A DNA stretch of 64,000 nt from Nocardioides sp. Kera G14 (lineage in GTDB: Bacteria > Actinomycetota > Actinomycetes > Propionibacteriales > Nocardioidaceae), in NCBI RefSeq assembly GCF_020715565.1, contig NZ_CP085839.1, positions 558,001 to 622,000 of the forward strand, read 5' to 3'. A program made the translations under genes and the position numbers. The notes beneath the pieces were generated by a model. The model had not been told where the DNA came from. It saw only the letters and a list, made by a program, of their open reading frames with translations, and searched no databases. Positions within the stretch are counted from its first letter, which is position 1. Each line of letters begins with the position of its first letter. This document shows, piece after piece, positions 28,584-37,300 of this stretch.

Positions 28584-29192
28584 ATGCCTACTCCCAAGAA
28601 GGGTGCCCGCCTCGGCGGCTCGCCCGCGCACCAGAAGCTGATCCTCTCGAACCTCGCCACGGCGCTGTTCGAGCACGGCCGCATCACCACGACCGAGGCC
28701 AAGGCCCGGACGCTGCGCCCGCTCGCGGAGAAGCTCATCACCAAGGCCAAGAAGGGCGACTTGCACAACCGTCGCGAGGTCCTCAAGACCATCCGCGACA
28801 AGTCGGTCGTGCACACGCTCTTCACCGAGATCGCGGAGACGTTCGCCGAGCGTCCGGGCGGCTACACCCGTATCACCAAGCTCGGTCCGCGCAAGGGCGA
28901 CAACGCCCCCATGGCGGTCATCGAGCTCGTGACCGAGGCGTACGCCCCCAAGGCCCCGACCAAGAAGGCTGCTGCCGAGGAGCCCAAGGCTGGTCCGGTC
29001 GCCGAGACGCCGGCTGAGGAGACCCCCGTCGAGGAGGCCGCCGCGGCCGCCGATGAGGTCGCCGAGGTCGAGGCCGTCGACGGCGCCGAGGCTGCTGCCC
29101 TCGCCGACGAGGCCGTCGCGATCGCCGAGTCGACCGACCAGGACGCTGCGGCGCCTGCCGAGCAGACCACGGAGCCGACCGAGGAGGCCTGA
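28584..29192 (+). CDS. rplQ: 50S ribosomal protein L17 with long acidic tail
   Basis: Encodes 202 residues. Residues 1-120 form the standard L17 domain ([40 protein letters not shown]). Residues about 125-202 are an extension rich in Ala, Glu, Pro and Val with few basic residues. L17 lies near the exit of the peptide tunnel, so an acidic tail would project into solvent there. Tails occur in other actinobacteria, but this is on the long side. The ribosome site is GAAAGGAAGG. Confidence 0.97.
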   Translation: MPTPKKGARLGGSPAHQKLILSNLATALFEHGRITTTEAKARTLRPLAEKLITKAKKGDLHNRREVLKTIRDKSVVHTLFTEIAETFAERPGGYTRITKLGPRKGDNAPMAVIELVTEAYAPKAPTKKAAAEEPKAGPVAETPAEETPVEEAAAAADEVAEVEAVDGAEAAALADEAVAIAESTDQDAAAPAEQTTEPTEEA

Positions 29193-29214
29193 GCCCCCTC
29201 GCAACGCACCAAGG

Positions 29215-29244
29215 AGCGCCCGTCACCGTGAGGTGGCGGGCGCT
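29215..29244. terminator. Terminator after rplQ, shared by convergent genes
   Basis: AGCGCCCGTCACC (29215-29227) and GGTGGCGGGCGCT (29232-29244) form a 13-bp stem with a GTGA loop, followed by TTCTG. It lies in the 61-base space between the convergent rplQ and DUF72 stops and could act in both directions. Confidence 0.8.
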
Positions 29245-29253
29245 TCTGCGTTC

Positions 29254-29991
29254 CTACCGTCCGTCGAGCAGGTCCAGCAGCTCTCGTGCATTGGCCGGCG
29301 CATGACCCGAGCCGTCGTTGTCGAAGTAGCCCCAGACCTCGCGGCCGTCGACGCGCCATGCCCTGATCTGGTCGGCCCACGCCTCGAGCTCCGCACGGGA
29401 GTAGCGGCCGGCGTACAGGGGTGCCGACGTGGGGCCGTGCCACCGGCAGTAGACGAAGGGGCCGGTCACGCGCTTCACCGTGTGGAGTCCCGTCCCGTGC
29501 GTGAGGACGAAGGCGGCCCCATGCTTGGTGAGGATCTCGGCCACGTCATCGTCGTCCCACGACGGGTGCCGCAGCTCCATCGCCAGGGGTATGCCGACGG
29601 GCACCCGCTCCAGGAACGCGGCGAGCCTCTCGTCGTCCCGCGGGAGGTCGCCCGGCAGCTGTACCAGGCAGGGCCCGGCCTTCGCCCCGAGAGCCTGATG
29701 TGCCGCCGCCAGCCGGTCTGACCACGCGCCCTCCGGGTCGCGCAGCTTGCGGCCGTGGCTGAGCCACCGCGAGGCCTTGAACGCCATCGCGAAGCCGTCG
29801 GGCAGCGACCTGCTCCAGCCCTCGAACGGCCGGACACCCGGCCAGCGGTAGAACGATGCGTTGAGCTCGACGGTGTCGAAGCGGCTGACGTAGAAGTCCC
29901 GCCACTTCGACCGCGCCAGGTCCTCCGGATAGAAGGTGCCGGCCCAGTGGTCGTAGGTCCATCCGCTGGTCCCGATGCGCACGCCGTCCAT
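29254..29991 (-). CDS. DUF72 domain protein (YecE-like)
   Basis: Encodes 245 residues of the DUF72 TIM-barrel-like family: VRIGTSGWTYDHWAGTFYP at the start, FDTVELNASFYRWPG, FAMAFKASRWLSH, MELRHPSWDDDDV and a final region VWGYFDNDGSGHAPANA. The biochemical role of the family is not settled. It is divergently placed from truA with 37 bases between starts and interrupts the usual rplQ-truA neighbourhood. Confidence 0.92.
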   Translation of the reverse strand: MDGVRIGTSGWTYDHWAGTFYPEDLARSKWRDFYVSRFDTVELNASFYRWPGVRPFEGWSRSLPDGFAMAFKASRWLSHGRKLRDPEGAWSDRLAAAHQALGAKAGPCLVQLPGDLPRDDERLAAFLERVPVGIPLAMELRHPSWDDDDVAEILTKHGAAFVLTHGTGLHTVKRVTGPFVYCRWHGPTSAPLYAGRYSRAELEAWADQIRAWRVDGREVWGYFDNDGSGHAPANARELLDLLDGR

Positions 29992-30028
29992 GCAGGCTTG
30001 ATACCCACCTGATGGGAGACTGTGCGCC

Positions 30029-30871
30029 GTGCGGATCCGGATCGACTTCGCCTACGACGGCACCGACTTCAGCGGCTGGGCGATGCAGCCCGGTCTGCGG
30101 ACCGTTCAGGGCGAGCTGCAGGCCGCGCTGGCGCAGGCGCTCCGGCTCGAGGAGGCGTGGGTCACCGTCGCGGGCCGCACGGACGCCGGCGTCCACGCGC
30201 GGGGGCAGGTCTGTCACGTCGACGTCGACGAGCCCGTCCTGGTGCAGGCTGCAGGCCGGTCGCCGCAGACGCCTGTCGATGCGCTGACGCGGCGGCTCAA
30301 CGGGATCCTGCCGCCGGACATCCGCATCCATCGCAGCAGTGAGGCGCCGGCGTACTTCGACGCGCGCTTCTCCGCGACCTGGCGGCGCTACGCCTATCGC
30401 GTCGCCGACGACACGACCTCCTATGACCCGCTGCGGCGCCACCACGTGCTGCACTGGCCGCGTCCGCTCGACGTCGGCCTGATGAACCGGGCGGCGGCCG
30501 ACCTCGTCGGCCTGCGCGACTTCACGACGTTCTGCAAGGCGCGTGAGGGCTCGACGGCGATCCGGGAGCTGCGCGAGCTCCGCTGGGAGCGCGAGCCCGA
30601 CGGTACGGCGACCGCGACCGTTCTGGCCGACGCGTTCTGTCACTCCATGGTCCGGAGCCTGGTGGGCTGCCTGATCGCGATCGGCGAGGGGCGCAAGGAC
30701 GTGAGCTGGGCCCGGGCGGAGCTGGAGGCACAGCGACGCTCGAGCTCGATCCACCTCGCCTCGCCGCGCGGTCTCGTGCTCGAGGAGGTCGGCTACCCGC
30801 CTGACGAGGAGCTCGAGGGCCGACTGCTCATCACGAAGAACCGCCGGACGGCTGATGAGGTGGACGCATGA
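30029..30871 (+). CDS. truA: tRNA pseudouridine(38-40) synthase TruA
   Basis: Encodes 280 residues from a GTG. The catalytic motif GRTDAGVHARGQVCHVD contains the nucleophilic Asp (about residue 54). Further signatures are RRYAYRV, FCKAREGST and ADAFCHSMVRSLVGCL. It converts uridines 38-40 of the anticodon stem to pseudouridine. truA lies downstream of rplQ and upstream of rplM in most actinobacteria. The stop overlaps the next start (ATGA). Confidence 0.97.
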   Translation: MRIRIDFAYDGTDFSGWAMQPGLRTVQGELQAALAQALRLEEAWVTVAGRTDAGVHARGQVCHVDVDEPVLVQAAGRSPQTPVDALTRRLNGILPPDIRIHRSSEAPAYFDARFSATWRRYAYRVADDTTSYDPLRRHHVLHWPRPLDVGLMNRAAADLVGLRDFTTFCKAREGSTAIRELRELRWEREPDGTATATVLADAFCHSMVRSLVGCLIAIGEGRKDVSWARAELEAQRRSSSIHLASPRGLVLEEVGYPPDEELEGRLLITKNRRTADEVDA

Positions 30872-31497
30872 GTGACGCGCCTGACGAGACGGAGCAGGAG
30901 CACTACTTCTCCGCGGACCCGTCGGTGCCGTTCGAGCGCATCCCGGTCAGGGCCGAGGTATGGGACGAGACGCTGCCGTTGGTCAGTGGATCGGGCGTCT
31001 TCGCGAAGGGACGCCTGGACATCGGCACGTCGGTGCTCTTCAAGGAGACGTCGCCGCCAGCCCTCGCGGCCGGGCAGCGTGTGCTCGACGCCGGCTGCGG
31101 CTACGGCGTCATCGGACTCGCTCTCGCCCGGCTTCTACCCGAGGTGGAGGTGGTCGGCGTCGACGTCAACGAGCGCGCGCTCCTGCTCGCCAACGAGAAC
31201 GCCGCGAGCCTCGGTCTGGCCAACTACCGCGCCGTCCTCCCCGACGACCCGGACGCGCAAGGGGAGTGGGACGAGATCTGGTCCAACCCGCCCATCAGGA
31301 TCGGCAAGCCGGCTCTCCACGAACTGCTGCTGACCTGGCTCCCGCGTCTCACCCCCGACGGGCGTGCGGTCATGGTCGTCGGCAAGAACCTCGGCGCCGA
31401 CTCACTCCAACGCTGGCTCGGTGAGCAGGGCCTCCCGACCACAAGGATCGGATCGGCCAAGGGCTTCCGGGTCCTCGAGACGCGCCGCGAGGCGTGA
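30868..31497 (+). CDS. RsmC-like class I methyltransferase
   Basis: Encodes 209 residues, the length of the single-domain RsmC-like proteins. GTSVLFKETSP precedes the SAM motif LDAGCGYGVIGLALA and the acidic VVGVDVNERALLLANENA. The catalytic NPPIRIGK motif is that of N2-guanine methyltransferases acting on 16S rRNA G1207 (NPP[FI]H-type). The last residue differs, so RNA target specificity is inferred. It is coupled to truA by overlap, which fits an RNA-modification role. Confidence 0.88.
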   Translation: MSDAPDETEQEHYFSADPSVPFERIPVRAEVWDETLPLVSGSGVFAKGRLDIGTSVLFKETSPPALAAGQRVLDAGCGYGVIGLALARLLPEVEVVGVDVNERALLLANENAASLGLANYRAVLPDDPDAQGEWDEIWSNPPIRIGKPALHELLLTWLPRLTPDGRAVMVVGKNLGADSLQRWLGEQGLPTTRIGSAKGFRVLETRREA

Positions 31498-31504
31498 GCT
31501 CGAC

Positions 31505-32824
31505 TCAGACGGTCACCGGCGCGCCATGGAGGTGCACGGGCAGCCGGTCCAGGCCGTAGACGATCGACAGGTTGCGGAAGCCGAGCTCATCGAGGTCGGA
31601 GGTCGCCATGGCCAGGTCGGGGAAGCGGCGGGCGAGGCCGGTGAGGGCGGCGCGGAGCTCCATCCTCGCGAGTTCGGCACCGACGCAGCGGTGCATGCCG
31701 TGGCCGAAGGCGAAGTGCATCGTCTCGGCGTTGCGCAGGTCGAACTGCTCGGGGTTGGGTATCACGGCAGGGTCGCGGTTGGCGCCGGAGAGCGAGACGA
31801 TGACGACGTCGCCCTTGCCGATGGAGTGGCCGAAGAGGTCGTGGGAATGGCGCGCGAAGCGCGGGAACGCGATCTGGACCGGGCAGAGGTAGCGCAACAG
31901 CTCGTCGACGACGGAGTTCACCTCCGCCGGCGTGCCCTCGCGCAGCAGGCGGTACGCCTCGGGGTTCTGCGTCAGCACGTAGGCACCCATGGACAGCATC
32001 GCCGCGGACGTCTCGTAGCCGCCGAGGAAGACGCCGTCGGCAAGCCCGCCGAGCTCGACGTCGTCGAACTCGTCGCCCTTGGTACGGATGATCTCGCCGA
32101 TCATGCCGTCACCGGGGTTGTCCCGCTGGCGACGTACGGTCTCGATCAGGAAGCTGCGCGTCTCGGAGGCGGCGTCGAAGGCGCCGGCCCCGCCCTCGGA
32201 GACGTCGAAGCGGGCGATGCCGAGATCGTGGAACTCGTCGCGGACGTCCTCCGGCATGCCCAGGAGGTCGCAGATGACGCGGAAGGGGATCTCGAAGCCG
32301 AAGAGGTCGACGAGGTCGACGGTGCCGTCGCCGGCGGCGGCAGCGGACTCCATCTCGTCGAGGGACTTCTCGACGATGGCCTCGATGCCCTCGTCAAGGC
32401 GACGGAGTCGACGCATCGTGAACTCCGGAGTCAGCACGCCGCGTAGGCGGGTGTGATCGGGCGGGTCGGTGAACCCGAGGCCGCCGACGCCGTCGGCGCC
32501 GCTCTGGTCGCGCTTGCCCAGGAGGTGGCGGATGTCGTTGGAGTACGACGTCATGTCGGCCAGGACGACCTTGGCCTCCTCATGCCCGGAGACCAGCCAG
32601 ATCTTGATACCGAGGATGTCACCGAGTTGATGGATCGGGTCGATGGCCCGCTGTTCGGCCAGTTGCGGCACCGGATCTACGCGCAAGCGCCGCAGCGGGT
32701 AGGTGAGGTGCTCGGGGACCCTCTTGAGAGTCGTGATGTCGGGCAGGCCGCCCGACGTCTTCCGCATCGCCCATCGCAGCACGATCTTGCGCGCGGCTGC
32801 CCTGAGGCCCCCAACCACTGCCAT
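31505..32824 (-). CDS. Cytochrome P450
   Basis: Encodes 439 residues, a soluble bacterial P450. The heme-binding loop is FAFGHGMHRCVGAELAR (Cys ligand), the K-helix has VDELLRYL (ExxR), and the C-helix has DPPDHTRLRG. The I-helix reads GGYETSAAM, with Gly-Tyr-Glu-Thr where A-G-x-D/E-T is usual. A basic N-terminus (about 25 residues) precedes the core. The substrate cannot be predicted. No ferredoxin gene is adjacent, so redox partners must be elsewhere. Its stop is 5 bases from the convergent methyltransferase stop. Confidence 0.93.
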   Translation of the reverse strand: MAVVGGLRAAARKIVLRWAMRKTSGGLPDITTLKRVPEHLTYPLRRLRVDPVPQLAEQRAIDPIHQLGDILGIKIWLVSGHEEAKVVLADMTSYSNDIRHLLGKRDQSGADGVGGLGFTDPPDHTRLRGVLTPEFTMRRLRRLDEGIEAIVEKSLDEMESAAAAGDGTVDLVDLFGFEIPFRVICDLLGMPEDVRDEFHDLGIARFDVSEGGAGAFDAASETRSFLIETVRRQRDNPGDGMIGEIIRTKGDEFDDVELGGLADGVFLGGYETSAAMLSMGAYVLTQNPEAYRLLREGTPAEVNSVVDELLRYLCPVQIAFPRFARHSHDLFGHSIGKGDVVIVSLSGANRDPAVIPNPEQFDLRNAETMHFAFGHGMHRCVGAELARMELRAALTGLARRFPDLAMATSDLDELGFRNLSIVYGLDRLPVHLHGAPVTV

Positions 32825-32854
32825 GGCTCTAGTGTGACTGACTCTCTGGCCGGA

Positions 32855-32894
32855 CGCGCCTCAGGGGATCCCCTGAGGCGCGCCCGGTTTTTTT
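32855..32894 (+). terminator. Perfect palindrome plus T-tract between htrA and P450 genes
   Basis: A 28-bp palindrome (32855-32882; arms CGCGCCTCAGGGG and CCCCTGAGGCGCG) is followed on the plus strand by CCCGG and seven T. This is the only hairpin with a long T-tract seen in the window. On the minus strand, where both flanking genes are encoded, the hairpin lacks a T-run. It may act in both directions, but as a textbook intrinsic terminator it faces antisense. Confidence 0.85.
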
Positions 32895-32912
32895 CACCAA
32901 GGAGAGGGACAG

Positions 32913-34328
32913 TCAGTTCTTGGACGTGCCGCCACCGTCGGAGTCGAGGGTGAGGGACACGGTGTGCTCCTTGTCGTCGCGGGTGTAGGTCAGCTCGACC
33001 TTGTCCCCGGGGCGGTAGGCGCGGATGGTGGCGACGAGCGAGTCGCTCCCGACGATCTGGGTCGAGTCGACCTTCATGATGATGTCGCCGGCCTTGAGGC
33101 CGCTCTTCGCGGCGGTCGAGCCGCTCGTGACGGCCTGGATCTGGGCGCCCGGACTGCTGAACGCCTCGGTCGACTGCTGGGGCTCGGAAGGCTGTGACGG
33201 CTGGGTGCCCTCCGACCCGCCGAACGGGTCGAACCCGCCGCCGTCGCTCTGACCGTCTCCCTGGCCGTCGCTCTGGCCATCCCCCTGACCGCTGCCGTCG
33301 TCGTCCGACGTGGTGACGCCGACGTCGTGGACGGTGATGCCGAGTCGTGCGTGGGTGGGCGTCTCGCCCTTGATCATCTGCTCGATGATCGGCTTGACCT
33401 CGTCGAGCGGGATCGCGAAACCGAGGCCGATGGAGCCGGCCTCGCCGCTGACGCTCGTGGAGTCCGACGCCGTGCGGATCGACGCGTTGATGCCGATGAC
33501 CTGTCCGTCCATGTTGACGAGCGGGCCACCGGAGTTGCCGGGGTTGATCGCCGCGTCGGTCTGGATCGCCGGGTAGACGGTCGCATTGTTATCCGAGTCG
33601 GAGCCCACGTTCACGGGACGGTTGAGGGCCGACACGATGCCCGAGGTGACGGTGGAGTCAAGGCCGAAGGGCGAGCCGATCGCGACCACGCTCTGGCCGA
33701 CGGCGAGCTCGTTCGAGGAGCCGATGGTCGCCGGCGTCAGGCCCGACTTGTCGACCTTGATGACCGCGGTGTCGGTGAGGGAGTCGGTGCCGAGGACCTT
33801 CGCGTCGGCCGACGTCCCGTCGTTGAAGTCGACTCGGATCTTCCCGCTGGTCCCGGCGATCTCGACCACGTGGTTGTTGGTGAGGATGGTGCCGTCGGCG
33901 GTGAGGATGATGCCCGAACCGGAGCCGGACTCCTGGGAGCCCGCAACCTCGATCTTCACGACGCTCGGCAGCACCTTCGTGGCCACCGCCTGGATGCTGC
34001 CCGAGGGTGCGGCGGTGGTGGTGCCCTTCGTCGACGTACCGGTGGAGGAGAAGAGGCCACCGGTGCTGTCGTCGTGGGTGTCGTTGAAGAGTGCCGCGCC
34101 GCCGTATCCGGCACCGCCACCGACGATCAGGGCCGTGGCGACGGCGCCCGCAGCGAGACCGAGACGACCGCCGCGGCGGGACTTGCGCGCCGCGGGCGCG
34201 GGCGCGGGAGCAGGCTCACCGAACCAGAGCGGAGCCGTGGGATTCGGCTGGCCACCGCTCGGCGGCGGCCCCGACGGGCCGGCATAGAACTGCTCGGTGG
34301 GCTCGTTGTCGGGTTGGTGCTCGTTCAT
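32913..34328 (-). CDS. HtrA/DegP-family serine protease with PDZ domain, membrane-anchored
   Basis: Encodes 471 residues from ATG 34328; an in-frame ATG 15 codons upstream is less likely. A Pro/Gly-rich cytoplasmic segment (1-50) and basic stop precede one membrane helix (about 56-80). The trypsin-like domain has His153 (NNHVV), Asp186 (LTDTAV) and Ser266 (GNSGGP). A Gly/Asp/Gln/Ser repeat linker, built from DGQ and GQGDGQSD-like units, leads to a PDZ domain (AAKSGLKAGDIIMKVDS). Such proteases handle misfolded extracytoplasmic proteins, like PepD of mycobacteria. Confidence 0.94.
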   Translation of the reverse strand: MNEHQPDNEPTEQFYAGPSGPPPSGGQPNPTAPLWFGEPAPAPAPAARKSRRGGRLGLAAGAVATALIVGGGAGYGGAALFNDTHDDSTGGLFSSTGTSTKGTTTAAPSGSIQAVATKVLPSVVKIEVAGSQESGSGSGIILTADGTILTNNHVVEIAGTSGKIRVDFNDGTSADAKVLGTDSLTDTAVIKVDKSGLTPATIGSSNELAVGQSVVAIGSPFGLDSTVTSGIVSALNRPVNVGSDSDNNATVYPAIQTDAAINPGNSGGPLVNMDGQVIGINASIRTASDSTSVSGEAGSIGLGFAIPLDEVKPIIEQMIKGETPTHARLGITVHDVGVTTSDDDGSGQGDGQSDGQGDGQSDGGGFDPFGGSEGTQPSQPSEPQQSTEAFSSPGAQIQAVTSGSTAAKSGLKAGDIIMKVDSTQIVGSDSLVATIRAYRPGDKVELTYTRDDKEHTVSLTLDSDGGGTSKN

Positions 34329-34395
34329 GCGACCTACTGTGCCTCGCGATTCTGGGAAGCCGCTGAAAGGCACCTTCTGTTCACCTCAATAGTCC

Positions 34396-37300
34396 ATGCT
34401 GGGCCGGATGCTCCCCGAAAGTCCGCTGCTTCGCTCTGCCCTCGCTCCGGTCCCGCGCACGCTGGTCGAGATCTTCCGCGAGACCGCGGCGCAGGCAGCC
34501 GACGAGCCGGCGCTCGAGGCGGGCAACGGCGTGCTCACCTATGCCGAGCTCGAGGAGGCCGCCGACGAGCTGGCGGCAGAGCTCGCGGCACTGGGTATCG
34601 GCCGAGGCGACAAGGTAGGGGTGCGGATCAACTCCGGCACCCTCGAGCTGTACGTCGCCATCCTGGGCATCCTCGTCGCCGGAGCCGCCTACGTCCCGGT
34701 CGACGCCGACGACCCGGACGAGCGGGCGAAGCTGGTCTTCGGCGAGGCCGACGTCGCGGCCGTCATCGGAAACGAGCTGGTGGTCGACGTACGTAGGCAG
34801 CGGGACCAGCGCGAGGCGGAGGGGCCGACGCCCGAGGACGACTGCTGGGTGATCTTCACCTCAGGGTCGACGGGCAAGCCGAAGGGCGTGGCGGTCACGC
34901 ACCGCAACGGTGCGGCCTTCGTCGACGCCGAGTCCCGCATGTTCCTCCAGGAGGCGCCGATCGGTGTCGGTGACCGGGTGATGGCGGGCCTGAGCGTCGC
35001 CTTCGACGCGAGCTGCGAGGAGATCTGGCTCGCCTGGCGGTACGGCGCCTGCCTGGTGCCCGCCCCCCGCGCCCTCGTCCGCAGCGGAGTCGACGTCGGC
35101 CCGTGGCTGATCGCCAACCGGATCACCATCGTCTCCACGGTGCCGACCCTGGTGGCGCTCTGGCCCCCCGAGAGCCTGGTCAAGGTGCGGCTGCTGATCA
35201 CCGGCGGCGAGGCCATGCCGCCGGAGCTCGCCACCCGCCTCCAGGCGCCCGGCCGCGAGGTCTGGAACACCTACGGGCCCACCGAGGCCACGGTCGTCGC
35301 CTGCGGGGCACTGGTCACGGGCGAGGGGCCGATCCGGATCGGGCTGCCTCTCGACGGCTGGGACCTCGAGGTCGTCGACCCGGCCACCGGCGTCCCGGTG
35401 GCCGACGGGCAACCTGGCGAGCTGATCATCGGGGGCGTCGGTCTCGCCCGCTACCTCGACCCGGTCAAGGACGCAGACAAGTACGCCCCGATGCCGACGC
35501 TCGGTTGGGAGCGTGCCTATCGCAGCGGCGACATGGTGATCCGTGACCCCGAGGGGCTCCTCTTCGGAGGCCGGGCAGACGACCAGATCAAGCTCGGCGG
35601 CCGCCGGATCGAGCTCGGCGAGATCGACAACGCGCTCCTCAACCTCGACGGCGTGAAGGGCGCGGCCGCCGCCATCCGCACGACAGCGGCGGGTAACCAG
35701 CTCCTCGTCGGCTACCTCGCGGTCGACGCCACCTTCGACCAGGCGGCCTCCCTGGCCCGGCTGCGCGACGAGATGCCGGCCGCCCTGGTGCCGCGTCTCG
35801 CGATCCTCGACGACCTCCCCACGCGGACCTCCGGCAAGGTCGACCGCGACGCGCTGCCGTGGCCGCTTCCGCGCGCCGCCGGTGAGACCGACGCCGGCCT
35901 GGAGGGCACCCAGACCTGGCTCGCCGAGCTCTGGCTGGAGATCCTCGGCGCCGAGGTGACCGCACCGACCGACGACTTCTTCGACCTCGGCGGCGGTTCG
36001 CTGACGGCGGCCCAGCTCGTCTCGAAGCTGCGTGAGCGCTTCCCCGAGGTCGCCATGGGCGACGTCTACGAGCAGCCCACCATCGGGCGGCTGGGGGAGT
36101 ACCTCGACCAGCTCACCGAGGCCGGCCCGGCCCTCGACCGCGAGGTCCCGGCGGTCCCGCTCAAGACCCGCGCCGCCCAGGTCGCCGCCACGATCGGCCT
36201 GCGCTGCTTGGCCGCGCCGCGCTGGATGACCTGGATCGCCCTCGCCTCGACGCTCGCGCACCACGCGTGGAGCGACGCCTTCCCCGAGCTCGCATGGCCG
36301 GTCCTCGTGGTCGCGGCCCTGCTCTTCCTCACCCCGCCCGGGCGCATGCTCACCGCCGTGGCGGTCGTGCGCGGCGTACTCGCGGGCGTCGACCCCGGTG
36401 ACTACCCGCGCGGTGGCAAGGTCCACCTGCGGCTGTGGTTCGCCGAGCACGCCGTCGACGAGCTGGCGGCAGCCAACCTCTCCGGCGCGCCGCTGATGAC
36501 CTGGTATGCCCGGCTCCTCGGCTGCAGTGTCGGCAAGGACGTCGACCTGCACTCACTGCCGCCCGTGACCGGATTCCTGACCCTCGGCAGCGGGGCCTCG
36601 ATCGAGCCCGAGGTCGACCTGTCGGGCCACTGGATCGACGGCGACACCGTCCACGTCGGAAGGATCAAGGTCGGAGCAGGCGCGCGCATCGGCGCCCGCT
36701 CGATGCTCCTCCCGGGCTCGAGGATCGGCGCCGGCGCCGAGATCGCGCCCGGGTCGGCCGTCTTCGGCTCCGTGCCGGAAGGGGAGTGGTGGTCCGGCTC
36801 GCCGGCCGTCCGCGGCGCCGACCAGGCCCGCGGCCCCTGGCGCGAGCGCGAGCCCCGCAGCCGCCTCTGGGTCGCCGCGTACGCCGTCAGCGCGCTCGGC
36901 CTCGCCGCCCTCCCGCTCCTCGCCGTCCTGTGGGCCACCCGCATGGTGCTGTGGGCCGCAGGCCGGCCGACCGACGTCGACGACACCTGGCGGCTGCTGC
37001 TCTGGGCGCCGCTCGGGCTCGTCGTCGGCTACGTCTCGCTGGCGCTCTTCATCCTGCTGGTCGTCCGCACCGCCGGCCTGTGGATCCGGCCCGGTGTGCA
37101 TCCGGTGAGGTCCTTCGTCGGCCTCGGTGTGTGGACGACGATCCGGGTGCTCGACGACGCCCGCACCTGGCTCTTCCCGCTCTACGCCTCCAGCCTGACG
37201 CCGGTCTGGCTGCGACTGCTCGGAGCGAGGATCGGCAAGGACGTCGAGGCCTCGACCGTGCTGATGATCCCCAGCCTCACCCAGGTCAACGACCTCGCCT

